This document shows positions 34,611-43,628 of a stretch of 64,000 nucleotides of DNA, one piece after another (the stretch's first letter is position 1; each line of letters begins with the position of its first letter). Position numbers and translations under genes: made by a program. Source of the DNA: Pseudomonas libanensis (GTDB lineage: Bacteria > Pseudomonadota > Gammaproteobacteria > Pseudomonadales > Pseudomonadaceae). The DNA lies in the NCBI RefSeq assembly GCF_001439685.1, contig NZ_JYLH01000017.1, forward strand, positions 62,001-126,000. Reading direction: 5' to 3'. A model generated the notes under the pieces. It was given only the letters and a program-made list of their open reading frames with translations, made no database searches and was not told the DNA's origin.

Positions 34611-35743
34611 CGCGTCGCGCCCCACAGTGTGCTGATATTACGCTCGGCCATCGCCGGCCCCACGCTCATGCCTACGCCGGTGTGCATCAATGCAGCGCTG
34701 ACGCCGGGTGCCGCCTGCACAAACGAAAACGGCCCAGGCCCGCGCGAACCGTAGACACCCTGCCAGCGCTCGACCACCTGAACCTTGCAACCCAGGGTCT
34801 GCTGCGCCAGTTCGATCAGCCAGTCATCCACCTGCTCGGCATTGAAGGGCGACGGATCGCTGTCGTAATGGTGGGAATCACCGATGATCAACTCGCCATG
34901 GGGCGTAGGGCTGATCAACAGGTGAATGCCGTGTTCATGCAGGTGCGGCGTTTCGCGCAGGATCTGCGCCTGCACCGCGGCCGCTTGCGGCAGGTCGGCA
35001 AAGGCGCCGTAGTGCACGCAGCTCAGGCCGGTGAGCAAGGCATGTTGCAGGTTCAGGTTGACCACCGGCCGGGCACGCAGCATTTGCAGGCGACAGGTTT
35101 GCGGGTTGAGCGCGGCGATGGCGTCGGCCAGCAGGGTCTGATAATCGTGGCCGGAGCAGACGATGATCTGGTCGCCGCGAAAGCTGCCCGCCGTGCTGTG
35201 CAACTGGCTCGGTTCAACCTCGCGCACCAGGGTGGAGAAATGAAACCCCACGTTGAGCGCCTGGCTCAGGTAATGGATCAGCGCCGGGATGGCCTCGCGG
35301 GAATACAGTTGCTGATCGTCCTTGCCATGCAGTGCGGCGCGGTGATGGCGGAACTGGCCGGCGTACAGGTTGTTCATGGCCGCGCCCTGCAGCAGCTCGA
35401 CGTTGTAGCCATATTCCTGCGCTCGCCCGGTGTAGAAGGCTTCGAGCAGATGCTCTTCGGCTTCGGTGCGGGCGAACAGGTAAGAGCCCTTGCGTTTGAG
35501 CGCCAGGCCCGCCGCTTGCGCCCAGTGGCCCCAGATTTCGCGGCTTTCCCGCGCCAGGTCGAGCATTGGCCCCGGTGGTTGGCCGGTGACCAGGGCCTGG
35601 CCGAAGTTGCGTACGGAGGCGCCCAGGGGGGTGGCGCTGCGCTCGAACACCTTGACCTTGAGGCCGCGTTTGGCGGCGGCATAGGCGTGGGAGAGGCCGA
35701 GGATGCCGGCACCGACGATCAGTAAATCGCTGTGTTGTGTCAT
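34607..35743 (-). CDS. FAD-dependent amine oxidoreductase, phosphonate-cluster type
   Basis: A 378-residue DAO-family flavoprotein (TIGR03364-like). The N-terminal Rossmann motif is LLIVGAGILGLSHAYAAAKRG and the FAD-contacting Arg/Asn stretch is GASVRNFGQALVTGQPPGP. The C-terminus carries GVYGSRGPGPFSF and HTGVGMSVGPAMAE. The family is known to co-occur with phosphonate genes, and members (PbfC/PbfD) have been reported to oxidise 2-aminoethylphosphonate derivatives to phosphonoacetaldehyde. It is coupled to the PhnZ-like gene and lies downstream of the ABC importer across a REP doublet. It may act on N-substituted or hydroxylated aminophosphonates; this is inference. Confidence 0.8.
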   Translation of the reverse strand: MTQHSDLLIVGAGILGLSHAYAAAKRGLKVKVFERSATPLGASVRNFGQALVTGQPPGPMLDLARESREIWGHWAQAAGLALKRKGSYLFARTEAEEHLLEAFYTGRAQEYGYNVELLQGAAMNNLYAGQFRHHRAALHGKDDQQLYSREAIPALIHYLSQALNVGFHFSTLVREVEPSQLHSTAGSFRGDQIIVCSGHDYQTLLADAIAALNPQTCRLQMLRARPVVNLNLQHALLTGLSCVHYGAFADLPQAAAVQAQILRETPHLHEHGIHLLISPTPHGELIIGDSHHYDSDPSPFNAEQVDDWLIELAQQTLGCKVQVVERWQGVYGSRGPGPFSFVQAAPGVSAALMHTGVGMSVGPAMAERNISTLWGATR

Positions 35744-35769
35744 GACATGATGTTCCTTTCCTTGAGGCC

Positions 35770-35844
35770 GCTATCGCAGGCAAGCCAGCTTCCACACTTG
35801 AACGGGTTCACACATCAAAATGTGGGAGCTGGCTTGCCTGCGAT
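35770..35844. repeat. REP doublet within the phosphonate cluster
   Basis: Inverted pair of the GTGGGAGCTGGCTTGCC sub-type (left copy with one change, CTTCCACAC) between the binding-protein gene and the FAD oxidoreductase gene, both on the minus strand. It may process or attenuate the message between importer and enzymes. Confidence 0.9.
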
Positions 35845-35869
35845 GAGGCCATCAGCCCTAACGAAAGTC

Positions 35870-36892
35870 CTACTGACCGGCTACCTTCTCCGACTTACCG
35901 TCATAACGCTTACGCCATTCGGCCAGGATGCTGTCACGGTTCCTGGAAGCCCAAACAAAGTCGTTCTTGATCAACCGCTGCTCATAGTCCGCCGGCAATT
36001 CGGTCTGCGGCTTGGCGATACCCGGTTGGGCGAGCACGGCGAAGTTTTCCTTATACAGCTCCATCGCCGCCGGGCTGGCGGAGAAGTCGGCAAGTTTTCT
36101 CGCCGCATCGGCATGGCTGCTGCCCTTGATCACAGAGGTGGCTTCAATCTCCCAGCCCAGCCCCTCTTTCGGCAGGATGATGTCCAACGGGGCACCCTGG
36201 CGTTTGAGTTGAACCGCCGGATACTCGAAGGAAATACCAATCGGGAACTCACCGGACGCCGCCAGCTTGCATGGCTTGGAGCCGGAGTGAACGTACTGGC
36301 CGATGTTCTGGTGCAGATCGTCCATGTATTGCCAGCCTTGCTTCTCGCCGAAGGTCTGCAACCAGGCGCTGACATCCAGGAAGCCGGTGCCGGAGGACGC
36401 AGGGTTGGGCATCACGATCTTGCCCTTGTACTCAGGCTTGGTCAGGTCCTGCCAGCTCACCGGTTTAGTGAGGCCCTGCTTTTGGGCTTCGACGGTGTTA
36501 AAGCAGATGGTTGCGGCCCACACGTCCATGCCGACCCAGGCCGGCGGGTTGGCGGCGTCGCGGTAGTTTTTGCCGATCTTGTCCAGGTCCTTGGGCGCGT
36601 AGTTATCGAGCATGCCTTGCTGATCAAGGATTGCCAGGCTGGAGGCAGCCAAACCCCACACCACGTCAGCCTGCGGGCGGTCTTTCTCGGCCAGCAGTTT
36701 GGCGGTGATGATGCCGGTGGAGTCGCGTACCCACTTGATCTCGATGTCGGGGTTGGCCTGCTCGAAGGCTTTTTTGTAGGTCTTCAATTGCTCGGCTTCA
36801 AGGGCCGTGTACACGGTCAACTCGGTCTTGGCGAAGGCATTCAGGCTGAATGCCGTGAGTACCGCAGCGACCAGCGCCAGGGGCTTGAACAT
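35870..36892 (-). CDS. 2-aminoethylphosphonate-type ABC transporter, periplasmic binding protein
   Basis: A 340-residue binding protein with signal peptide 1-21 (FSLNAFA) and a type II (iron/phosphonate/thiamine) periplasmic fold: TELTVYTALEAEQLKTYKKAF, WVRDSTGIITAKLLAEKD, NPASSGTGFLDVSAWLQ and IGISFEYPAVQLKRQGAP. These fit the PhnS/AepX-like 2-aminoethylphosphonate binding proteins (TIGR03261). A strong AAGGAGG ribosome site precedes the ATG, as expected for the most abundant component. Permease and ATPase genes are directly upstream on the same strand. Confidence 0.82.
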   Translation of the reverse strand: MFKPLALVAAVLTAFSLNAFAKTELTVYTALEAEQLKTYKKAFEQANPDIEIKWVRDSTGIITAKLLAEKDRPQADVVWGLAASSLAILDQQGMLDNYAPKDLDKIGKNYRDAANPPAWVGMDVWAATICFNTVEAQKQGLTKPVSWQDLTKPEYKGKIVMPNPASSGTGFLDVSAWLQTFGEKQGWQYMDDLHQNIGQYVHSGSKPCKLAASGEFPIGISFEYPAVQLKRQGAPLDIILPKEGLGWEIEATSVIKGSSHADAARKLADFSASPAAMELYKENFAVLAQPGIAKPQTELPADYEQRLIKNDFVWASRNRDSILAEWRKRYDGKSEKVAGQ

Positions 36893-36914
36893 GGAGCACC
36901 TCCTTCAGGTTTGT

Positions 36915-38627
36915 TTATTGGCCGGGCGCGATCTGGCGCCAGGCTTGGGAGCGACGCAGCGCGCCACGTGAGGCCCACGCCAACAGCAGCGAGACGCTGC
37001 CTGAGGTGAACAGGATCAGGGACGACATGGCCGCGGCGCCGCCCACATTGCCGGCGTCGTCCATGTTCAGCACGGCGACGGCGGCGAGGATGGTGTCGGG
37101 GCTGTAGAGGAAGATCGCGGCGGACACGGTGGTCATCGCGGATACAAACAGGTAGCGCAGGATGTCCAGCAGCGCCGGCAGGCAGATCGGCACCGTAACG
37201 CGTAGATAATGGCGGTACAGAGGCGCCTTGAGGGACAGCGCGGCAGCTTCGAATTCGGCATCCAGCTGGCGCAGGGCGGTGGTGGCGGTCATCTGCGCGG
37301 TGGTCAGGTAGTGCGCAATGGTGCACACCACCAGCAACGCCATGCTGCCGTAGAACACATGCAACGGGTTGCCGTTGAGGTTGAAGAAGAACACGTAGCC
37401 CAGCCCCAGGACCAACCCCGGCACGGCCATCGGCACGAAGCTGAGCATGCGCAGCGCCAGGTTCAAGTTTTTCTGGCCTTGGGTTTTTTCCATCAGGTAG
37501 GCGCCGGTGAAAATCAGCACGCTGCCGATCAGCGCCGTGCACAGCGCCATGGTCAGGCTGTTGCGATAGGCCAGCCAGCCGCCGCCGGCAGTGTCTTCAA
37601 ACTGGTAGTGGTTGAGCGACAGCGACAGGTTGTATGGCCAGAATTTTACCAGCGAGGAGTACACCGCCATGCCGAACACCAGCAGCAAGACCGCGCAGAT
37701 CAGCAGCACGATGGCCAGGTAGCACGCATCCCTCAAGCGCGAGGGTGACGGTTGGAACACCTGGGCGCGGCCGCTCATCGAGTCACCATGCCGACGGCGC
37801 AACCAGGCATCCACGCCGAAGCTGAACAGCGCCGGCAGCAGCAATACCATGCCGATCAACGCGCCGCGACCGAACTGTTGCTGGCCCACCACGGCCTTGT
37901 AGGCCTCCAGCGCCAACACCTGATAGTCGCCGCCGACCACCACAGGCACGCCAAAGTCGGTGATGGTCAGGGTGAACACCAGGCAGAATGCGGCGAACAC
38001 CGCCTGGCGCGTGGCCGGCCAGGTAACGCTGCGAAATGCCCGGGCCGGGCTGGCGCCCATGCTCGAAGCCGCATCGAACAAGCGTGCATCCGCCAGGGAC
38101 AACGCCGAGAGCAAGATCATCAAGGCATGGGGAAAGGTGTAGATCACTTCACCGAGCACAATGCCCCAGAAGCCGTAGATATTGTCCGAGAGCAAGCCGC
38201 GCAGCAGGCCCTGGTTGCCGAACAGATAGACCAGCGCGATGCCCGGCAGCATCGACGGAGCCATCAACGGCAGTAATGACAAACCGCGCCAGACGGTCTT
38301 GCCGGGAATCAACGTACGTTGCAGGGCGTAGGCAAACAGATAGGCCAGCGGTACGACGATGGCCGCCACGCTAAGGGAAACTTTCAGGCTATTGCCCAGC
38401 AACCAGTGGAAGTTGGCACTCGTCAGCAGTTCCCGTGCGGCCGCCAGGCCTCCGCCCTGCCCGGCTTCGCTGCTGAAGCCGCGCCAGAAGATTGCCAGCA
38501 GCGGCAGCAACACCGCCACCACCAAAAGGCCCAGCCAGAGCCATTTGCCGCCGACCACGAAAATTCGGTCGCCCCACTCGGCGCGGGATACCTGGCGCGC
38601 TATCGGCAATGCCATGACAACCGCCAT
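36915..38627 (-). CDS. 2-aminoethylphosphonate-type ABC transporter, fused permease
   Basis: A 570-residue protein with two successive ABC inner-membrane domains, each with about six helices (first about 20-290, second about 320-560), as in the fused PhnU/V or AepW and iron-type FbpB permeases. EAA-like cytoplasmic loops are seen in DAASSMGASPARAFRSVTWP and QLDAEFEAAALSLKAPLYRH. I chose the ATG at 38627, one base short of overlapping the ATPase stop; 38615 is an alternative four codons later. The frame further upstream reads through the ATPase gene and is not real. Confidence 0.82.
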   Translation of the reverse strand: MAVVMALPIARQVSRAEWGDRIFVVGGKWLWLGLLVVAVLLPLLAIFWRGFSSEAGQGGGLAAARELLTSANFHWLLGNSLKVSLSVAAIVVPLAYLFAYALQRTLIPGKTVWRGLSLLPLMAPSMLPGIALVYLFGNQGLLRGLLSDNIYGFWGIVLGEVIYTFPHALMILLSALSLADARLFDAASSMGASPARAFRSVTWPATRQAVFAAFCLVFTLTITDFGVPVVVGGDYQVLALEAYKAVVGQQQFGRGALIGMVLLLPALFSFGVDAWLRRRHGDSMSGRAQVFQPSPSRLRDACYLAIVLLICAVLLLVFGMAVYSSLVKFWPYNLSLSLNHYQFEDTAGGGWLAYRNSLTMALCTALIGSVLIFTGAYLMEKTQGQKNLNLALRMLSFVPMAVPGLVLGLGYVFFFNLNGNPLHVFYGSMALLVVCTIAHYLTTAQMTATTALRQLDAEFEAAALSLKAPLYRHYLRVTVPICLPALLDILRYLFVSAMTTVSAAIFLYSPDTILAAVAVLNMDDAGNVGGAAAMSSLILFTSGSVSLLLAWASRGALRRSQAWRQIAPGQ

Positions 38628-38628
38628 C

Positions 38629-39693
38629 TCAGGCAAACACCTGCAGGCTGCGCGGCGGCAACGCCACCCAGATGTCCTGGGCGCCCAGGCGCGGCATCGC
38701 TTCCGGCGCCAGTTCAGCCAGCAACGGATGGCCCGGCAATTGTTCCAGCTCAAAGCTCATGCGGCAGCGGTTGCCGAGGAAGGTGATCTCGCGAACCTTG
38801 GCCGGGAACAGGTTTTCTTCATGCACCGGCGGGTTGACGCTGATGGCTTCCGGGCGGCAGAACAAACGGCCAGATTGGGCGATACCTGCATCGTCGGCCA
38901 GGCGCATCTTCATGCCGCCAACCTGGGCATGGCTGGCGCTGTTACGGCTGAACGGCAGCCAGTTGCCCTGCCCCACAAACTCGGCCACGAACGGCGTGGC
39001 CGGGCGGTCGTAGATTTCCTGGGGCGTGGCGTACTGCTCGACCTTGCCGTTGTTCATCACGGCAATGCGGTCGGCCATCAACATGGCTTCGTCCTGGTTG
39101 TGGGTCACCATCAAGGTGGTGATGCCCAGGCGCCGCTGCAGTTGGCGAAGTTCAGCGCACAGGTGCTCGCGCACACGGGCATCGAGGGCTGACATCGGTT
39201 CATCCAGCAGCAATAGCGACGGGGCCGGCGCCAATGCACGGGCCAGGGCTACCCGCTGCTGTTGGCCGCCGGAGAGCTGGCCGGGGTATTTCTTTTCGCT
39301 GCCGAGCAGCCCGACCAGCTCAAGCATCTGCCCGACGCGCTTGCGTACTTCATCACGGCCGCTGCCGGTGAGGCCATAGCCGATGTTCGCTTCCACGCTG
39401 AGATTGGGGAACAGCGCGTAGGACTGAAACAGGATGCCGTAGTCCCGCGCCTGCGGTGGCAGCAGGGAAACGTCACGCTCGCCCAGGTAAAGCTCGCCGC
39501 TGTCCTGGCGTTCCAGGCCGGCGATGCAGCGCAGCAGCGTGGTCTTGCCGCAGCCGGAAGGGCCCAGCAGGCACACCAGCTCGCCAGCGGCGACGTCCAG
39601 GGACACATTGTCCAGCGCGGTGAAAGCACCAAAGCGTTTCTGGATCCCGCGCACCTTCATGGGCGCGCCGGGTTGGGTCAGGGCTGTGTTCAT
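38629..39693 (-). CDS. 2-aminoethylphosphonate-type ABC transporter, ATP-binding protein
   Basis: A 354-residue ABC ATPase. Walker A GPSGCGKTT (about 46-54), Q-loop ILFQSYALFPNLSVEANI, signature LSGGQQQRVALARAL, Walker B LLLLDEPMSALDARVR and the switch His in VTHNQDEA. A C-terminal TOBE-like regulatory domain follows (about 250-354). It matches the PhnT/AepV group by context. GAGGTG precedes the ATG at 39693. It is the first gene of a transporter unit (ATPase-permease-binding protein). Confidence 0.85.
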   Translation of the reverse strand: MNTALTQPGAPMKVRGIQKRFGAFTALDNVSLDVAAGELVCLLGPSGCGKTTLLRCIAGLERQDSGELYLGERDVSLLPPQARDYGILFQSYALFPNLSVEANIGYGLTGSGRDEVRKRVGQMLELVGLLGSEKKYPGQLSGGQQQRVALARALAPAPSLLLLDEPMSALDARVREHLCAELRQLQRRLGITTLMVTHNQDEAMLMADRIAVMNNGKVEQYATPQEIYDRPATPFVAEFVGQGNWLPFSRNSASHAQVGGMKMRLADDAGIAQSGRLFCRPEAISVNPPVHEENLFPAKVREITFLGNRCRMSFELEQLPGHPLLAELAPEAMPRLGAQDIWVALPPRSLQVFA

Positions 39694-39810
39694 GCAAGGC
39701 ACCTCATCGAACGGATGAAGGCCATGCTAGGGGAGCAATGCGTAGGTGGTGTGGCAGAAAGGCAAAATGGGGTGATAGTGGTATTGGTGGATTTGTGTAG
39801 GACTCGCGGC

Positions 39811-39886
39811 CGCTATCGCAGGCAAGCCAGCTCCCACATTTGAATAGGTTCACAAATCAAAATGTGGGAGCTGGCTTGCCTGCGAT
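39811..39886. repeat. REP doublet between LysR gene and importer
   Basis: Inverted pair of the GTGGGAGCTGGCTTGCC sub-type with a 25-base centre, between the LysR stop and the ATPase start, which should also contain the importer promoter (39694-39810). Confidence 0.92.
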
Positions 39887-39912
39887 GGCCATTTGAAAGC
39901 CGCCATCAATGT

Positions 39913-40776
39913 TCAGAGAGGTGACATCTCCTGCGCCAACCCCAGGAAAGCCGCAGGCAGCCGCGCAGCTTTGCGCTCCTTGAGGCAATACAGATACTCC
40001 GGAATCTGCGGCGCATTCTCGAGGGTCAGCACCCGCAACTGCGGGTCATGGGGCACTTCCTGGCGGGCAATGATGCTGATGCCGATATTGCGCAGCACCG
40101 CCTCACGGATCGACTCACGGCTGCCAATCTCCAGCAAAGGCCCATAACCCACGCCAGAGCCCTGCAACATCTCTTCGGTCAGCCGGCGGGTGGTGGAGCC
40201 CGCCTCACGCATGAGCAGCGTATGCCCGGCCAGTGCGCTCAACGGCACATGATCGAGCTTGGCCAACGGATGGTTGCGATGCACCGCCAGCACCAGCGGG
40301 TCGGTGCCCAGCACGCGGCGGATCAGGCGCGGGTCTTCCAGCAATTGCGAAGACGCGGCGACATCGACGCGGTAATCATCCAACGCTTCGAGCACCTGCT
40401 GGGAGTTGCCGATTTCCACCGATACCTCCACTTGCGGCAGGCGCTCGCGAAAGGCTTTGACCAGATCGAGAATGTAATAGGGTGCCGTCGCGGCAATCCG
40501 CAGCGCACCCTGGACCTGGCCGTTGTTGCGCAGGAAAAACTCGATATCCGCTTCCTGCTGCAACAGCGCCTTGACCATCGGCAGCAACCGCGCACCTTCG
40601 TCACTGACGGTGAGGCGGCGGCCGCCGCGATAGAACAGCTCAACGCCGTACTGGCTTTCCAGGTTACGAATCTGGGTGGTCACCGTGGGCTGGCTCAGGC
40701 CGAGTTTCTTCGCCGCCTGGGTAATGCTGCCCAGGCGGGCGACCATGAAAAACGCCTTTAACTCAGCACTCAGCAC
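39913..40776 (-). CDS. LysR family regulator, phosphonate-cluster associated
   Basis: A 287-residue LysR-type regulator. The helix-turn-helix is in VARLGSITQAAKKLGLSQPTVTTQIRNLE (residues 12-40), and the co-inducer domain spans about 90-285. It resembles the 2-aminoethylphosphonate-associated LysR group (TIGR03339). The start is GTG at 40776 with GAGAGG upstream. Unusually for LysR proteins it is not divergent but lies upstream on the same strand as its presumed targets. Likely controls the importer and enzymes in response to the aminophosphonate. Confidence 0.8.
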   Translation of the reverse strand: MLSAELKAFFMVARLGSITQAAKKLGLSQPTVTTQIRNLESQYGVELFYRGGRRLTVSDEGARLLPMVKALLQQEADIEFFLRNNGQVQGALRIAATAPYYILDLVKAFRERLPQVEVSVEIGNSQQVLEALDDYRVDVAASSQLLEDPRLIRRVLGTDPLVLAVHRNHPLAKLDHVPLSALAGHTLLMREAGSTTRRLTEEMLQGSGVGYGPLLEIGSRESIREAVLRNIGISIIARQEVPHDPQLRVLTLENAPQIPEYLYCLKERKAARLPAAFLGLAQEMSPL

Positions 40777-40792
40777 ACCACCCTCTCATCCT

Positions 40793-43081
40793 TTATTTGC
40801 GCAACAGGCGCAGGCCGTTGAATACCACCAGCAGGCTCACGCCCATGTCGGCGAAGACCGCCATCCACATAGTCGCCATGCCCATGAATGTCACCGCCAG
40901 GAAGATCGCCTTGATCACCAGCGCCAGGGCGATGTTCTGCTTGAGGATACTCGAGGTTTGCCGCGACAACCGAATGAAAGCCGGAATCTTGCGCAAATCG
41001 TCGTCCATCAGCGCTACGTCAGCGGTCTCGATAGCGGTGTCAGTGCCCGCCGCGGCCATGGCAAAGCCGATCTCGGCCCGCGCCAGGGCCGGGGCGTCGT
41101 TGATACCGTCGCCGACCATGCCCACCCGGTGGCCTTGACCATAAAGGGTTTCGATAGCCTGCAGCTTGTCGGTGGGCAGCAAGTCGCCCTGGGCCTGGTC
41201 GATGCCAACCTGACGGGCAATCGCCTGGGCGGTGTGAGTGTTGTCACCGGTGAGCATCAGGGTCTTGATGCCCAGGTCGTGCAATTGCTCAATAGCTTCG
41301 CGGCTGCTGTCCTTGACGGTGTCGGCCACGGCAAACAGCGCCAGCGGGCCGGATTTGTCCAGCAGCAGCACCACGGACTTGCCTTGTTTTTCCAGGGCGA
41401 AGAGCTTTTCTTCCAGCGCTGGAGAGCACAGGCCGAGGTCTTCCACCAGACGGTGGTTACCCAAGTGATAGGTCTGGCCGTTGATATCACCACGCACACC
41501 ACGCCCGGCCAGGGCCTGGAAGTTATCCACAGCGTGAGTCGACAGGTTTTTATCCACAGCCGCATTGGCAATTGCCAGGGACACCGGGTGGTCGGAGCGC
41601 CCGGCCAAACTGGCAGCCAGGGCCGGAGCGCTGTCTTCGAGGTTGGGAAACAGCGGCAGGTAATCGGTTTGCACCGGCTTGCCATGGGTAATGGTGCCGG
41701 TTTTGTCGAGGGCCAGGTAGTCGAGCTTGTAGCCCCCTTCCAGGTACACGCCGCCCTTGATCAGGATGCCTTTACGCGCCGCCGCGGCCAGACCGCTGAC
41801 GATGGTCACCGGCGTGGAGATCACCAAGGCGCACGGGCAGGCCACCACCAGAAGCACAAGGGCGCGATAGATCCAGTCAAACCACACGCCAGCCATGAAC
41901 AACGGCGGAATCACCGCCACGCCCAGGGCAAACAGGAAAACTGCCGGGGTGTAGACCTTCGAGAAACTATCAACAAACCGCTGGGTCGGCGCTCGTGCGC
42001 CTTGGGCTTGTTCCACGGCGTGGATGATCCGCGCCAGGGTCGAGTTGTTGGCCGCCGCAGTAACTTTGTACTCCAGGGCGCCGGCCTGGTTGATGGTGCC
42101 GGCGAAGACTTTGTCGCCGATGGTCTTTTCAATCGGCAGGCTTTCCCCGGTGATCGGTGCCTGATCAATGGTGGATTGACCGGCAGTGACCTCACCGTCC
42201 AGGCCGATACGCTCGCCGGGCTTTACCCGAACGATCGCACCAAGCTCAATGCTTTTGACCTCTTGTTCCATCCACGAACCGTCGGCCTGTTTTACCGTGG
42301 CCTGTTCCGGCGTCATCTGCATCAGGCCGCTGATGGCATTGCGCGCCCGGTCCAGGGACTTGGCCTCGATCAACTCGGCCACGGTGAACAGGAACATCAC
42401 CATCGCCGCTTCCGGCCACTGGCCAATCAGGATCGCGCCGGTCACTGCGATGCTCATCAGCGCGTTGATATTCAGGTTGAGATTTTTCAGGGCAATCCAG
42501 CCCTTTTTGTAGGTGGTGAGGCCGCCGCTGAGGATCGACACCAGCGCCACCAGCGCGATCACCCAGGTCGGGGCTACGCCGGTGAAATGCAGCACTTCGG
42601 CGCCCAAGGCACCCACGCCGGATACCGCCAATGGCCACCAATGCTTCTTGGCTGGCGGTGCGGCGGCGGGGCTGCCTTCTTCGATAGGGTCGGCCTGCAT
42701 GCCGATGGACTTGATCGCATCGATGATCGGCGCTGTGCTCGGCAGGTCGTGGGTGACGCCGAGGATGCGGTTGATCAGGTTGAATTCCAGTTGCTGCACG
42801 CCGGCGAGCTTGCCCAGTTTGTTCTGGATCAGCGTCTGCTCGGTGGGGCAGTCCATGGCTTCGATGCGGAAGGTGCTCAGGCGCGAGCCGGCGGTGGGCG
42901 CTTCGCTCAGGGTCACCACGGCGGGCCCGGCAGCGCCGGAGCAGCAGGAGCCGGAATGGCCGTGGTTATCCACAGGCGTGAGTTTGGCGGGCCCATGGTC
43001 ATGTTTGTGATCATGGCCGTGGTCATGATCGTGATCATGCTTGTGGTCGTGCTTGTGCGGGGTATGCATGGAGTGGCTCAT
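40793..43081 (-). CDS. cadA: P1B-type Cd/Zn/Pb efflux ATPase
   Basis: A 762-residue heavy-metal P-type ATPase. Residues 1-42 are extremely His/Asp-rich (repeats of HDHKHDHDH), followed by a Cys pair (46-47). A degenerate HMA domain lies about 68-135, with DCPTEQ in place of the usual GMxCxxC. Catalytic landmarks are all present: TGESLPIEK, the transmembrane CPC motif (VVACPCALVIS), phosphorylation site DKTGTITHG, SDHPVS (HP locus) and GDGINDAPAL. The combination indicates a P1B-2 (Zn/Cd/Pb) exporter. It is divergent from a CadR-type regulator with a MerR-family operator. Start at 43081 gives the His-rich N-terminus; a start four codons later is possible. Confidence 0.93.
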   Translation of the reverse strand: MSHSMHTPHKHDHKHDHDHDHGHDHKHDHGPAKLTPVDNHGHSGSCCSGAAGPAVVTLSEAPTAGSRLSTFRIEAMDCPTEQTLIQNKLGKLAGVQQLEFNLINRILGVTHDLPSTAPIIDAIKSIGMQADPIEEGSPAAAPPAKKHWWPLAVSGVGALGAEVLHFTGVAPTWVIALVALVSILSGGLTTYKKGWIALKNLNLNINALMSIAVTGAILIGQWPEAAMVMFLFTVAELIEAKSLDRARNAISGLMQMTPEQATVKQADGSWMEQEVKSIELGAIVRVKPGERIGLDGEVTAGQSTIDQAPITGESLPIEKTIGDKVFAGTINQAGALEYKVTAAANNSTLARIIHAVEQAQGARAPTQRFVDSFSKVYTPAVFLFALGVAVIPPLFMAGVWFDWIYRALVLLVVACPCALVISTPVTIVSGLAAAARKGILIKGGVYLEGGYKLDYLALDKTGTITHGKPVQTDYLPLFPNLEDSAPALAASLAGRSDHPVSLAIANAAVDKNLSTHAVDNFQALAGRGVRGDINGQTYHLGNHRLVEDLGLCSPALEEKLFALEKQGKSVVLLLDKSGPLALFAVADTVKDSSREAIEQLHDLGIKTLMLTGDNTHTAQAIARQVGIDQAQGDLLPTDKLQAIETLYGQGHRVGMVGDGINDAPALARAEIGFAMAAAGTDTAIETADVALMDDDLRKIPAFIRLSRQTSSILKQNIALALVIKAIFLAVTFMGMATMWMAVFADMGVSLLVVFNGLRLLRK

Positions 43082-43119
43082 CAGGTCGCGTCCGTAAAGG
43101 TGCCTGTTGCCAAGTAAAG

Positions 43120-43143
43120 ACCCTGTAGCCACTATAGGGTCAA
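43120..43143 (-). promoter_or_regulatory. MerR/CadR-type operator-promoter of cadA
   Basis: On the minus strand TTGACC (43143-43138) and TTTACT (43118-43113) are separated by 19 bases, the over-long spacer typical of MerR-family promoters. The spacer holds the dyad ACCCTATAG-TGG-CTACAGGGT (43120-43140), with arms of the CadR/PbrR/ZntR type. Metal-bound regulator would twist the DNA to activate cadA. Confidence 0.85.
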
Positions 43144-43166
43144 GCACCCATTTGGAGATTGCTGCG

Positions 43167-43607
43167 ATGAAGATCGGCGAACTGGCCAAACTCACCGATT
43201 GCCCGGTGGAAACCATCCGTTATTACGAGAAGGAAAACCTGCTGCCGCCGCCGGCGCGCACCGAGGGCAACTACCGGGTCTATACCCAGGCACACACCGA
43301 GCGGCTGACCTTTATCCGCAATTGCCGCAGCCTCGACATGACCCTCGAGGAAATCCGCAGCCTGCTGGGGCTGCGCGACAGCCCCCAGGACCAGTGCGAA
43401 AGCGTGAATACGTTGATCGACGAGCATATCCACCACGTGAAAGCGCGGATCGATGGGTTGCTGGCCTTGCAGGAGCAGTTGCTGGACCTGCGCCAACGTT
43501 GCGGCGGTGGGGAACAGTGCGGCATTTTGCAGCAGTTGGAAGTCAGCGGAGGGATTGCGGCCAGCGAGGCCGAGCCTTCGCACGTGGGCAGAAGCCACGG
43601 CCACTAA
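43167..43607 (+). CDS. cadR: Cd(II)/Pb(II)-responsive MerR-family regulator
   Basis: A 146-residue MerR-family activator. The N-terminal winged helix is MKIGELAKLTDCPVETIRYY (1-20). The metal-binding cysteines C77, C112 and C118 match the three-Cys pattern of CadR/PbrR. The C-terminus is His-containing (SHVGRSHGH), as in P. putida CadR. Start at 43167 has GGAG nine bases upstream. Divergent from cadA with the operator between them. Confidence 0.92.
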   Translation: MKIGELAKLTDCPVETIRYYEKENLLPPPARTEGNYRVYTQAHTERLTFIRNCRSLDMTLEEIRSLLGLRDSPQDQCESVNTLIDEHIHHVKARIDGLLALQEQLLDLRQRCGGGEQCGILQQLEVSGGIAASEAEPSHVGRSHGH

Positions 43608-43628
43608 ACTCAAGCGAACGCGCAACCC

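Noticed and set aside
40676..43117. 813-codon frame on the plus strand
   Set aside because: It lies opposite cadA and the start of the LysR gene. cadA has every P-type ATPase motif, and the long opposite frame follows from codon bias.
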